Source: Pseudomonas putida
GTDB lineage: Bacteria; Pseudomonadota; Gammaproteobacteria; Pseudomonadales; Pseudomonadaceae
Reading direction: 5' to 3'
NCBI RefSeq assembly: GCF_002741075.1
Contig: NZ_CP016634.1
Location: forward strand, 5,074,501 to 5,138,500
Length of the DNA stretch: 64,000 bases
The first letter of the stretch is position 1. The number at the start of each line of letters is the position of its first letter. Below are positions 47,762 through 57,719 of the stretch, in pieces. The notes beneath the pieces are model-generated. The model had not been told where the DNA came from and did no database searches. It saw only the letters and a program-made list of their open reading frames with translations. Both the position numbers and the translations under genes were made by a program.

Positions 47762-48120
47762 GGCTGCTCCTTGTGCTTGCCTTGCCGATTGATGAGCTTT
47801 TGCATCAGCACACCCACGAATACCAGCGTCACCAGGCAGGAAATCACCAACGCACCGGCGATGGCCCAGAAGTCCGCGGCGATGTCCTTGGCATATACCA
47901 TCACCCCCACCGCCGGTGGCACCAACAGCAACGGCAGGTAACGCAGCAGGCTGCCGGACGCCTCGCTCAGGGGTTTACCCACCTCACCGCGCACCATCAG
48001 CGACACCAGCAGCAACAGCAAGCCAATGATCGGCCCCGGCAAGATGGGCACGAACAGATGGTTGATCGCCGTACCCAGCAGCTGAAACAACACCAGCCAG
48101 GTCAAACCACGCAACAGCAT
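47758..48120 (-). CDS. lrgA: LrgA/CidA-family holin-like protein
   Basis: A 120-residue protein with four predicted membrane helices and the family motif LPGPIIGLLLLL, followed by FVPVG-like LLVPPAVGVMVY. It pairs with LrgB encoded just downstream (ATGA overlap). Role as for LrgB; the substrate is unknown. It is divergent from the MaoC gene with a 162-base gap. Confidence 0.88.
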   Translation of the reverse strand: MLLRGLTWLVLFQLLGTAINHLFVPILPGPIIGLLLLLVSLMVRGEVGKPLSEASGSLLRYLPLLLVPPAVGVMVYAKDIAADFWAIAGALVISCLVTLVFVGVLMQKLINRQGKHKEQP

Positions 48121-48204
48121 AAGGATCTCCTCCAGGCAGTGCGGCCATTATAAGCATGCACCCCGCCGCCTTAGTAAGCCGATTTGCGGCGAAAAGATGA
48201 CAAC

Positions 48205-48232
48205 TTGACTGTAACGGTGCCGTCGTGATGAT
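48205..48232 (+). promoter_or_regulatory. Candidate promoter of the MaoC gene
   Basis: TTGACT (48205-48210), a 16-base spacer and GATGAT (48227-48232), 51 bases before the start codon. The -35 is good, the -10 is weak. Confidence 0.35.
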
Positions 48233-48282
48233 CTTGCACCGCCGTACCAAAATCGAGCTGCAAGACAACCTGGAGAGTCGCG

Positions 48283-48738
48283 ATGCCCTATGTTCCTGTT
48301 AGCGCGTTATCGCAGTATGTCGGCAAGGAACTGGGACGTTCCGAGTGGCTGAAGATCGATCAGCAGCGCATCAACCTGTTCGCCGAAGCCACGGGCGATT
48401 TTCAGTTCATCCATGTCGACCCCGACAAGGCCGCCAAGACCCCCTTTGGCAGCACCATCGCCCATGGCTTCCTGACCCTGTCGCTGATTCCCAAGTTGAT
48501 GGAGGACATTCTCGTCCTGCCCGAGGGTCTGAAAATGGCACTCAACTACGGCCTGGACAGCGTGCGCTTCATCCAGCCGGTAAAGGTCGACAGCCGGGTG
48601 CGCCTGAAAGTCGAACTGGCCGACGCCACCGAAAAGAAACCCGGACAGTGGCTGCTCAAGATCACCGCCACGCTGGAAATCGAAGGCGAGGAAAAACCGG
48701 CCTACATCGCTGAGCCATTGTCGCTCTGTTTCATCTGA
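48283..48738 (+). CDS. MaoC-like (R)-specific enoyl-CoA hydratase
   Basis: A 151-residue single hot-dog-fold protein. The hydratase-2 motif is complete: ATGDFQFIHVDPDKAAKTPFGSTIAHGFLTLSL, with the catalytic Asp and His. It probably hydrates trans-2-enoyl-CoA to (R)-3-hydroxyacyl-CoA, a step that can link beta-oxidation to polyhydroxyalkanoate synthesis (PhaJ-like) in Pseudomonas. No pha genes are near. GGAGAG precedes the start. Confidence 0.87.
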   Translation: MPYVPVSALSQYVGKELGRSEWLKIDQQRINLFAEATGDFQFIHVDPDKAAKTPFGSTIAHGFLTLSLIPKLMEDILVLPEGLKMALNYGLDSVRFIQPVKVDSRVRLKVELADATEKKPGQWLLKITATLEIEGEEKPAYIAEPLSLCFI

Positions 48739-48756
48739 CGCCGAGCCGTCTGCCAA

Positions 48757-48847
48757 CCCTCTCGGGTGAAGCGCTCCCACAGGTGCACCGTTTCTATCAA
48801 GAGCACCGCATAACCTTTGGGAGCGGGTTTACCCGCGAAGGGCCCGG
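48757..48847. repeat. REP inverted pair after the MaoC gene
   Basis: CTCTCGGGTGAAGCGCTCCC (48759-48778, decayed) and TTTGGGAGCGGGTTTACCCG (48816-48835) are inverted, with 32 bases between the two units. It begins 19 bases beyond the MaoC stop. Confidence 0.75.
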
Positions 48848-48918
48848 TGTGCGGCGCCCAGTACCTCAGCTGACGCATTCTGCGGCATACTCGATGCATC
48901 GTTTGCCCGGAATCCGCC

Positions 48919-50652
48919 ATGCGTGCACTGCTGCCCTTCACCTTGATCCTGCTGCTCGCCGCCTGTGGCGAAGGCGAGCCCTTGTCGCCACCGGACGCCC
49001 GCCTCCCCGACGGAGGCCGCTACCGGGGCCAGGTGGTCGACGGCCTGCTGCAGGGCGAGGGGCGCATCGACTACCCCAATGGCAGCTGGTACGCCGGCAC
49101 CTTCCTGAACGGCCAGTGGCATGGCCAGGGCGAGTGGCATGGCAGCAATGGCGAGGTCTACCGGGGCCAGTTCGCGGAAGGCCTGTTCCACGGCCTGGGC
49201 GATCTGACCACGCCGGGCAGTCACTATGCAGGGACCTTCAAACATGGCCGGCGCGACGGCGAAGGTACCCTGAAGCAAAACGACCAAACCTACCGCGGCC
49301 AGTTCACCAATGACCAATACGACGGCGCCGGGGAACTGGAGCTGGCCGACGGCAGCCGCTACCAGGGCTTGTTCGCCAAAGGCAAACCTAACGGTGCGGG
49401 AGTGCGCAGCGATGCCAGCGGTAACCAGTTCAGTGGCCATTTCGTCGACGGCCTGCTTCAGGGCGCCGGCACCTACGACAGCGTCGAGGGCGAGCAGTAC
49501 ATCGGCGAATTCAAGGACAACCGCCTCGAAGGTCGCGGCCGCTACGAAAACGCCGAGGGTGACGTATGGATCGGCGACTTCAAGGACGGCACCCTCGAGG
49601 GCCAGGGCGAGATGCTGGGCAGCGATGGCAGCCACTACAAAGGCGGCTTTCGTGACTGGCAGTTCAGCGGCAAGGGTCACCTGCAGCTGGCCGACGGCAG
49701 CCAGTATGTCGGCAGCTTCGACAACGACGTCTATCAAGGTCACGGCCGGCTGATCCAGGCCAACGGCGACATCCAAGGCGGCTATTGGGTCAAGGGCATA
49801 CGGGTACGCGACGAGAAGAACAACCTGCTCCCCGACCCGCTGGACCTGGCACTGCTCAACCAGGGTCGCCTGCTCGAACAGGCGCTGGCCGGCGTACCGC
49901 CGTCCCCATCACCCATCCAGCTGTACAGCCTGGTTGTGGCAGGCGACGGCCAGCAGAGCGTGTTCCTGCGTGAAGCCGACTACGTCAGCAATATGCTCAA
50001 GATCCGCTTCGGCGCCCTCGGCCAAGTCACCCTGGTCAATCACCGTGACCACATGGCCGACCGCCCCATGGCCACCCGCGAGAACCTTACCCGCGCCGCG
50101 CGCACCCTGGCCGAGCGCAGCGGTCCTGAAGACCTGATCTTCATCTACCTCACCAGCCATGGCAGCCACGACCATCAACTGATACTCGACCAGCCCCGCC
50201 TGCAACTGGCCGACCTGTCCGCCGACGAGCTGGCCAGCGCCTTGGCCCCGCTCAAACACCGCGACAAGGTCATTGTCATCTCGGCCTGTTATTCCGGTGG
50301 CTACATCGCACCGCTCAAGGACGACCGCACCCTGATCATGACCGCCGCGCGCCCCGACCGGGTGTCTTTCGGCTGCTCGGAAGAAGCCGACTTCACCTAC
50401 TTTGGCGACGCTTTGTTCGCCGAGGCGCTGAATCAGACCGACGACCTGAAACAGGCCTTCGAACTGGCGCGTGCCAGTGTTGCCGAACGAGAAAGAAGGG
50501 AAGGTTTCGAAGCCTCCGAGCCGCAGCTCTGGGCACCGCCTGCAGTGCTCGCACACTGGCAGAGCCTGCGCCGGCAACAGGCCGAGGAAGCCTTGCGCAA
50601 TGAAGCCCAACCAGCGACGGGGGTCCGGGCAAAAACGCCTGAGGCCCACTAA
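48919..50652 (+). CDS. MORN-repeat lipoprotein with C-terminal C13/caspase-like peptidase domain
   Basis: A 577-residue protein. Lipobox LAAC with C16 gives a lipoprotein. About eleven ~23-residue MORN repeats (residues ~35-290, pattern YxGxF..G..xGxGxx...G) form one unbroken beta-hairpin ribbon. The C-terminal domain (about residues 335-545) has the C13 (legumain-type) and caspase-fold dyad: H414 in [10 protein letters not shown] and C457 in [13 protein letters not shown], with hydrophobic strands before each. The last ~30 residues are charged. The protein is probably a membrane-anchored cysteine peptidase on a long repeat arm; partner, substrate and activation are unknown. The next gene starts 28 bases downstream. 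Confidence 0.88.
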   Translation: MRALLPFTLILLLAACGEGEPLSPPDARLPDGGRYRGQVVDGLLQGEGRIDYPNGSWYAGTFLNGQWHGQGEWHGSNGEVYRGQFAEGLFHGLGDLTTPGSHYAGTFKHGRRDGEGTLKQNDQTYRGQFTNDQYDGAGELELADGSRYQGLFAKGKPNGAGVRSDASGNQFSGHFVDGLLQGAGTYDSVEGEQYIGEFKDNRLEGRGRYENAEGDVWIGDFKDGTLEGQGEMLGSDGSHYKGGFRDWQFSGKGHLQLADGSQYVGSFDNDVYQGHGRLIQANGDIQGGYWVKGIRVRDEKNNLLPDPLDLALLNQGRLLEQALAGVPPSPSPIQLYSLVVAGDGQQSVFLREADYVSNMLKIRFGALGQVTLVNHRDHMADRPMATRENLTRAARTLAERSGPEDLIFIYLTSHGSHDHQLILDQPRLQLADLSADELASALAPLKHRDKVIVISACYSGGYIAPLKDDRTLIMTAARPDRVSFGCSEEADFTYFGDALFAEALNQTDDLKQAFELARASVAERERREGFEASEPQLWAPPAVLAHWQSLRRQQAEEALRNEAQPATGVRAKTPEAH

Positions 50653-50680
50653 GCTGAGTAGTAACGAAGGGAGAGACATC

Positions 50681-51325
50681 ATGTACTTGACGCCTCAGCA
50701 TGTCCTGCTTGCCGGAGCCACTGGTCTTACAGGTGAACACCTGCTCGACCGCCTGCTCAACGAGCCCACCATCAGCCGGGTACTGGCACCGACCCGCCGC
50801 CCGCTGGCCGAACACCCACACCTGGAAAACCCCGTAGGTGACCCGGCCGTGTTTCTCCCGCAACTGGCCGGTCGCGTCGATATCGCCTTCTGCTGCCTGG
50901 GCACCACGCTCAAGCAGGCAGGCTCGGAAAACGCGTTCCGCGCCGTGGACCTGGACATGGTGGTGGCCTTCAGCAAACGCGCCCGGGAAATGGGCGCCCG
51001 CCACCTGCTGGTCGTCAGCGCCCTGGGCGCCGACCCCAAATCGTCGATTTTCTACAACCGGGTCAAGGGCGAGATGGAAGAAGCGCTCAAGGCCCAGGAC
51101 TGGCCACAACTGACCATCGTACGGCCCTCGCTGCTGCTAGGTGAGCGTGTGGAACCCCGGGTAAGCGAACGCCTCGCGGCCCCCTTCGCGCGCCTGATTC
51201 CAGGCAAGTACCGGGGCATCGAAGCCTGCACCCTGGCCCGGGCGCTCTGGCGTCTGGCCTTGGAAGAAGAGGACGGCATCCGGATCGTCGAGTCCGACGA
51301 GTTGCGCAAGCTGGGCAAGAAATAA
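50681..51325 (+). CDS. NAD(P)-binding Rossmann protein (atypical SDR)
   Basis: A 214-residue protein starting at 50681 (GAAGGGAGAG upstream). The Rossmann motif [18 protein letters not shown] is at the N-terminus, then [50 protein letters not shown] and [13 protein letters not shown]. It resembles the NAD(P)H-binding atypical SDRs related to HTATIP2/TIP30 and YwnB. The usual Tyr-x-x-x-Lys is preserved as YNRVK. Substrate unknown. Close spacing suggests co-transcription with the MORN/C13 gene. Confidence 0.85.
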   Translation: MYLTPQHVLLAGATGLTGEHLLDRLLNEPTISRVLAPTRRPLAEHPHLENPVGDPAVFLPQLAGRVDIAFCCLGTTLKQAGSENAFRAVDLDMVVAFSKRAREMGARHLLVVSALGADPKSSIFYNRVKGEMEEALKAQDWPQLTIVRPSLLLGERVEPRVSERLAAPFARLIPGKYRGIEACTLARALWRLALEEEDGIRIVESDELRKLGKK

Positions 51326-51337
51326 CGCTGACCTGTT

Positions 51338-51430
51338 ATCGCCTATTCGCGGGTAAACCCGCTCCCACAAGGGCTGCGCTGGAATCAACACAGTGCGGTA
51401 CCTGTGGGAGCGGGTTTACCCGCGAAAGGG
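51338..51430. repeat. REP inverted pair, close to consensus
   Basis: TTCGCGGGTAAACCCGCTCC (51345-51364) and the inverted GGGAGCGGGTTTACCCGCGA (51406-51425) are nearly exact mirror copies. It lies between convergent genes and ends right at the stop of the lipoprotein gene. Confidence 0.9.
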
Positions 51431-51432
51431 CG

Positions 51433-51720
51433 TTACAGTCCGCCCGTGGCGTTGAACCCCACCCCTGCCGCTGTCAGCAACGACAGCGGCAATAACAATG
51501 TGTCCAGCAGCGCGCTGCCCGGCAGGTCCAGCGCCGGATAAGCCGGTGCCTGGGCACCAAACCGGTCCTCAGGGCAGCAGCCGCCGTTCATCGCATACAG
51601 GTCCAGCCGCGTCCCGGCGTACACCAAAGGCGCGCCGGGCTTGTTGGCATCCAGGGTGCGCACGGTCGCGCAGCCACCGAGCAGGACCAACAGCAACACC
51701 CCCACCAGCAATCGGCTCAA
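51433..51720 (-). CDS. YceK/YidQ-like small lipoprotein
   Basis: A 95-residue lipoprotein, [17 protein letters not shown], with C17. The body resembles the YceK/YidQ family: [12 protein letters not shown] near the middle, a CC pair, then [21 protein letters not shown], a hydrophobic last third. Function unknown; outer-membrane location inferred. The start overlaps the ubiX stop by four bases (ATGA), so it is translated with the mpl-ubiX operon. Confidence 0.8.
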   Translation of the reverse strand: MSRLLVGVLLLVLLGGCATVRTLDANKPGAPLVYAGTRLDLYAMNGGCCPEDRFGAQAPAYPALDLPGSALLDTLLLPLSLLTAAGVGFNATGGL

Positions 51721-52346
51721 TCGTCGGCCCCGAAATGATGCTCGCCCCAGCGCGGCAGCATGTCCTGGGGAATGTTCAGCAGATTGAGGATGCGCGCAAC
51801 GACAAAGTCGACCAGGTCATCGATGGTCTGCGGCTGGTGATAAAAGCCCGGTGCTGCCGGCAAGATCACCGCGCCCATCTGCGACAGCTTGAGCATGTTC
51901 TCCAGGTGGATGGTCGAAAACGGCGCCTCACGCGGCACCAGGATCAACTGGCGTCGCTCCTTGAGCGTCACGTCCGCGGCACGCTCGATCAGGTTGTTGC
52001 AGGCACCGGTAGCGATAGCCGACAAGGTTCCGGTGGAGCATGGCACCACGACCATCGCCGCAGGCGCGCCGGAGCCGGAGGCCACCGGCGCCATCCAGTC
52101 TTCCTTGCCGTACACGCGGATTTGCCCGTCGGCAGCGCCTGTGTATTCGGTAAGGAAGGTCTGCATCGCCTGAGGCTTGGCCGGCAACACCACGTCGGTC
52201 TCGGTGGACATCACCAGTTGCGCGGCCTTGGAGATGAGAAAGTGTACCTCCCGGTCCTCGCGCACCAGGCAATCGAGCAGGCGCAGGCCATATTGCGCCC
52301 CGGAGGCGCCAGTCATGGCCAGGGTGATGCGCTCCGGCCCGCTCAC
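51717..52346 (-). CDS. ubiX: Flavin prenyltransferase UbiX
   Basis: A 209-residue flavoprotein starting with GTG at 52346. [21 protein letters not shown] at the start, [33 protein letters not shown] and [20 protein letters not shown] are UbiX hallmarks. It makes the prenylated FMN cofactor for the UbiD decarboxylase of ubiquinone synthesis. The GTG start overlaps the mpl stop by four bases (GTGA), so translation is coupled. Confidence 0.96.
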   Translation of the reverse strand: MSGPERITLAMTGASGAQYGLRLLDCLVREDREVHFLISKAAQLVMSTETDVVLPAKPQAMQTFLTEYTGAADGQIRVYGKEDWMAPVASGSGAPAAMVVVPCSTGTLSAIATGACNNLIERAADVTLKERRQLILVPREAPFSTIHLENMLKLSQMGAVILPAAPGFYHQPQTIDDLVDFVVARILNLLNIPQDMLPRWGEHHFGADD

Positions 52347-53692
52347 TTGAGGGCCTCGGCCAGTTTGCCGTGCAGGCCACCAAAGCCGCCGTTGCTCATG
52401 ATCACCACGTGCGTGCCAGGACGCGCCTGGCCCTTGACCCGCTCGATGATCGCTTCGAGGCTGTCGGCCACCACCGAGGGTACCTTGCACTGCGCAGCGG
52501 TAGCCGCCAGGTCCCAGCCCAGGTTGGGCGGTGCATACCAGATCACCTGGTCGGCGTGCTCGACGCTGTCCGGCAGGCCATCACGGTGGGCGCCCAGCTT
52601 CATGGAGTTGGAGCGCGGCTCGATCACCGCGATCACCGGCGCCTCGCCGACGCGCTTGCGCAACCCGTCAAGGGTCGTGGCGATGGCGGTCGGATGATGG
52701 GCGAAGTCGTCATAGATGGTCACGCCTTGAACCTCGGCGACCTTCTCCATTCGCCGCTTGACGCTCTTGAAGGCACTCAGGCCTTCGATGGCCATGGCCG
52801 GCGCCACACCCACATGGCGCGCCGCCGCCAAGGTCGCCAGCGCGTTGGCCACGTTGTGCTGGCCGGTCAGCGCCCACTCGACAACCCCTTGAGCCACGCC
52901 TTCGAACAGCACTTCGAAGTGCGAGCCATCGGCGCTCAGCAGGCGCGCCTGCCATTGACCGCCTTCGCCAGTCGTTTGCACGGGCGTCCAGCAACCCATG
53001 CCGATGACACGCTCAAGGGCCTGCTCGGTGGTGGGATGGATGATCAGGCCTTCGCTGGGGATGGTTCGCACCAGATGGTGGAACTGCCGCTCGATGGACG
53101 CCAGGTCAGGGAAGATATCCGCATGGTCGAACTCAAGGTTGTTGAGGATCGCCGTACGAGGGTGGTAGTGGACGAACTTCGAGCGCTTGTCGAAGAAGGC
53201 GCTGTCGTATTCGTCGGCCTCGACCACGAAGAACGGCGTGCCGCCCAGGCGCGCCGACACCGAGAAGTTCTGCGGCACACCGCCGATCAAAAAGCCCGGG
53301 CTCATGCCCGCATGTTCCAGCACCCAGGCCAGCATACTGCTGGTGGTGGTCTTGCCATGGGTCCCGGCCACCGCCAGCACCCAGCGGCCCTGCAGCACGT
53401 GGTCGGCCAGCCACTGAGGGCCGGAGACGTAGGGCAGGCCCTTGTTCAGCACATACTCCACGGCCGGGTTGCCCCGGGACATGGCGTTGCCGATCACCAC
53501 CAGATCAGGCGCCGGCTCCAGCTGGGCCGGGTCATACCCTTGGGTCAACTGGATGCCCTGGGCCTCCAGCTGAGTGCTCATGGGCGGATAGACGTTGGCG
53601 TCGGAACCGGTGACCCGATGGCCCAGTTCCTTGGCCAGTACGGCCAGCGAACCCATGAAAGTGCCGCAAATACCGAGAATGTGAATGTGCAT
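52343..53692 (-). CDS. mpl: UDP-MurNAc:L-Ala-gamma-D-Glu-meso-DAP ligase
   Basis: A 449-residue Mur-ligase; the start at 53692 gives [31 protein letters not shown]. The ATP motif [12 protein letters not shown] and the LEFDHADIF metal region are present, with [13 protein letters not shown] in the C-terminal domain. It attaches recycled tripeptide to UDP-MurNAc, the counterpart of LdcA elsewhere in the window. It forms an operon with ubiX and the YceK-like gene. Divergent genes do not flank it; the activator gene upstream reads in the same direction. Confidence 0.95.
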   Translation of the reverse strand: MHIHILGICGTFMGSLAVLAKELGHRVTGSDANVYPPMSTQLEAQGIQLTQGYDPAQLEPAPDLVVIGNAMSRGNPAVEYVLNKGLPYVSGPQWLADHVLQGRWVLAVAGTHGKTTTSSMLAWVLEHAGMSPGFLIGGVPQNFSVSARLGGTPFFVVEADEYDSAFFDKRSKFVHYHPRTAILNNLEFDHADIFPDLASIERQFHHLVRTIPSEGLIIHPTTEQALERVIGMGCWTPVQTTGEGGQWQARLLSADGSHFEVLFEGVAQGVVEWALTGQHNVANALATLAAARHVGVAPAMAIEGLSAFKSVKRRMEKVAEVQGVTIYDDFAHHPTAIATTLDGLRKRVGEAPVIAVIEPRSNSMKLGAHRDGLPDSVEHADQVIWYAPPNLGWDLAATAAQCKVPSVVADSLEAIIERVKGQARPGTHVVIMSNGGFGGLHGKLAEALK

Positions 53693-53758
53693 GGTCGACC
53701 TCGCAAAACTTCGGGGCAGGTTAGCCCAGGGCGAGGGAAATCGCACTCGCTGTTTCGC

Positions 53759-55738
53759 TCAGCCTGCCCTGGCGATGCCGTGTTTGCGCAGTTTTCGATA
53801 CAAGGTATTGCGGCTGATGCCCAGATGTTCGGCGACGTGGGTCATGTGCCAGCGCTTTTCCTCCAACACCGCCAGCAGGGCATCCCGTTCGGCCTCCTCG
53901 AGTGTCGCGGGGTCTCTGTAAGCCCGGGCGGGCGCCACGATTGCGCCAGACCGGTCAACGGCATTGGCCCCGCTGGCGCAATCGCTGGGCAAGGCCGCGC
54001 CCACAGGGTTTGCAGATGTCCTGACGATGGCGGGAAGGTCGGAAAACTCGATGCGGTTGTCTTCACACAGCGCGACCAGCGTGCGCAGCACATTGCGCAT
54101 CTGCCGAACGTTGCCCGGCCAGGCAAAGTCCAGCAATGCCTGGCGAGCGAGCGGCGCGAGGTCGACGGCATGGCCATTGGCTTCCTGGCGCAACAGGAAG
54201 TCCAGCAACTGCGCCTTGTCGCTGCGCTCACGCAACGCTGGCAGCGCCACTTCCAGACCATTGAGCCGGTAATACAGGTCCTCGCGGAAACTGCCCTCCC
54301 TCACCCGCACCAGCAGGTCACGGTGAGTGGCACTGATGATGCGCACATCCACCGCCTGGGGTTCACCACCGATCGGCACCACCTGGCGCTCCTCCAGCAC
54401 CCGCAGCAGGCGGGTCTGCAGGGCCAGCGGCATGTCGCCGATCTCATCGAGCAGCAAGGTGCCACCGTCGGCCTGCAACAACTTGCCACGCATGCCTTCC
54501 TTGCGTGCCCCAGTGAAACTGCCGCCGCGATAGCCGAACAGTTCGCTCTCGATCAGGCTTTCCGGGATCGACGCACAGTTGATCGCCACGAACGGCTTGT
54601 TGCGGCGCTGGCTGGCCTGATGCACGGCCTGGGCGAACGCCTCCTTGCCGCATCCGGTCTCGCCGCACAGCAGCAGCGGCACATCACGCTCGAACACCCG
54701 CACGGCGCGGCGCAGGTCTTGCTCCAGCGCGGGATCGACCACGCAGATACCGGTGGGAATGTCACGCCGGGCCTCGGGCAGGCCTACCGGCACCGACCAG
54801 GTGGATGCCCGAGCCTGACCACGCAGACTGGCGAACACCTGCCGACCATCGCGGGTATGCAGCGGCCAGGCCGTAGTGCCCTGGGGTGTGGCGCGGCTGA
54901 ACAGCTCGTCATGGCCGCAGGCGAAGAACATCCCCACCGGCTTGCCGAGCATGCCACCGCGAATGGTACCCAGCAGGTTCAGCGCGCTCTGGTTGACCGC
55001 GCAGATCCGGCCGTCGCCATCGAACGCCACCAGCCCTTCGCTGAACAGCCCGACCGACTCGGCCTGCAGATGGAAACGCAGTAGCCACTGATGTTCGAAA
55101 TGACGCAGGAAATAACAGCTCTCGATCATTTTCGCCGACAGGTTGACCAGCGCCATGGTGTGGAACTGGCTCTGTCGCGAGACTTCCGGGCGCGCCGAGG
55201 AGACATCGAGCACCGCCAGCAATTCGCCATGAGGGTCGAACACCGGGCTCGCTGAGCAGGTCAGCCCGGTGTGACGACCACGAAAGTGCTCGTCTTGATG
55301 AATGGTCAGGGCCTGGCGTTCGACCAGGCAGGTGCCGATGCCATTGGTGCCTTCACGCGCCTCGCTCCAGTCGGCGCCCAGCCATAACCCGGCACGCTCG
55401 AAGATGCGCCGCTCGGTGGAAGCGGTCACGCAGTTGAGGATCACGCCGCGGGCATCGGTCAACAGCACGGCATGGCCGGCGCCGGAAAGCTGCTGGTGCA
55501 GGCTGTTCATCTCGGTGTCGGCGATTTGCAGCACCTGGTGCAGGCGTTCGCGGCTTTCCAGCAACCGGCCATGCTCAAGCACCACAGGCGCCTGGGCCTG
55601 GGCCGGATCCAGGTGATAGTCCTCCAGGCAGCGTAGCCAGGAGCGCGCGATCGAAGGGTCGCTGCCGGGTCCGCTGGCCTGGCCGTTGGCAACCGTGAGC
55701 ACCTGGTGCGCATGGCGGCTGAACGAGTTGCTCTGCAT
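53759..55738 (-). CDS. eatR: Sigma-54-dependent activator of ethanolamine genes
   Basis: A 659-residue enhancer-binding protein of the AcoR type. The start at 55738 gives MQSNSFSRHAHQVL. An N-terminal GAF-like domain (about 65-215) and a PAS-like domain (about 225-300) precede the AAA+ domain, with Walker A at 359-366 (GETGCGKE), GSFTGA at 406-411 instead of the commoner GAFTGA, and Walker B in GGTLLLDEIGD. A Fis-type HTH ends it (LGISRNTLYRKLRKHGIAR). Position, divergent from exaC and next to mpl, matches the EatR regulator of ethanolamine catabolism known in P. aeruginosa. Confidence 0.87.
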   Translation of the reverse strand: MQSNSFSRHAHQVLTVANGQASGPGSDPSIARSWLRCLEDYHLDPAQAQAPVVLEHGRLLESRERLHQVLQIADTEMNSLHQQLSGAGHAVLLTDARGVILNCVTASTERRIFERAGLWLGADWSEAREGTNGIGTCLVERQALTIHQDEHFRGRHTGLTCSASPVFDPHGELLAVLDVSSARPEVSRQSQFHTMALVNLSAKMIESCYFLRHFEHQWLLRFHLQAESVGLFSEGLVAFDGDGRICAVNQSALNLLGTIRGGMLGKPVGMFFACGHDELFSRATPQGTTAWPLHTRDGRQVFASLRGQARASTWSVPVGLPEARRDIPTGICVVDPALEQDLRRAVRVFERDVPLLLCGETGCGKEAFAQAVHQASQRRNKPFVAINCASIPESLIESELFGYRGGSFTGARKEGMRGKLLQADGGTLLLDEIGDMPLALQTRLLRVLEERQVVPIGGEPQAVDVRIISATHRDLLVRVREGSFREDLYYRLNGLEVALPALRERSDKAQLLDFLLRQEANGHAVDLAPLARQALLDFAWPGNVRQMRNVLRTLVALCEDNRIEFSDLPAIVRTSANPVGAALPSDCASGANAVDRSGAIVAPARAYRDPATLEEAERDALLAVLEEKRWHMTHVAEHLGISRNTLYRKLRKHGIARAG

Positions 55739-55942
55739 TGTTGTTCTTCTCCGCAGATAGAGCGTTGCGCCAGCATCCTCCACCTGTCAGCGCATTGCAA
55801 CGACACGCTGACCACTGAGTCATACGCTGTATCGGAGGCGGTACAAAATGTCACAGCAGGCGTGCCACTGTTGCCACAGCCGCGACCGATCAACCCACAC
55901 AGCACAAGGCAGACCCCTTGATTTACAAGGGGCTCACGGCAC

Positions 55943-55957
55943 TGGCCCGACCTTTGC
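55943..55957 (+). promoter_or_regulatory. Sigma-54 promoter of the aldehyde dehydrogenase gene
   Basis: TGGCCC-GACCT-TTGC matches the -24/-12 consensus TGGCAC-N5-TTGC at nine of ten fixed bases. The predicted start is about 12 bases downstream and the coding start is at 56006. The divergent gene encodes an RpoN activator. Confidence 0.8.
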
Positions 55958-56005
55958 TCTACGCTTTTCAACTCCGCAACAAACACAATAGCCAGGAGAC
56001 ACACC

Positions 56006-57526
<1,521 letters not shown>

Positions 57527-57529
57527 CTC

Positions 57530-57600
57530 GCGTCGCCTGCTTTGCCGGCGATCCCGCTCCCACAGACCCTGTGGGAGCGGGATTACCCGCGAAACAGCCG
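57530..57600. repeat. REP inverted pair, compact
   Basis: Units (57530-57565 and 57567-57600) are inverted and almost touching: GGCGATCCCGCTCCCACAG then CTGTGGGAGCGGGATTACCC. It starts 4 bases after the exaC stop, and lies upstream of the second sigma-54 promoter. Confidence 0.85.
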
Positions 57601-57643
57601 ACCTGATCCCATAAACCAGGGCGATGGCGTGCACCCCTCGCTC

Positions 57644-57658
57644 TGGCTCGCTTCTTGC
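57644..57658 (+). promoter_or_regulatory. Sigma-54 promoter of the ethanolamine permease gene
   Basis: TGGCTC-GCTTC-TTGC matches TGGCAC-N5-TTGC at nine of ten fixed bases. The permease ATG is 62 bases downstream, at 57720. With the promoter before exaC this gives two RpoN entry points in the cluster. Confidence 0.75.
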
Positions 57659-57719
57659 CAGACCTATCACCAAGGGCCGGAACGCTTCTGGCCACCAAGA
57701 AAAACAACAGGTGAACACT

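Noticed and set aside
52370..55084. 904-codon open frame antisense to mpl and the RpoN activator
   Set aside because: It runs across two well-supported genes and the gap between them. The translation is His/Arg/Gln-rich without motifs.
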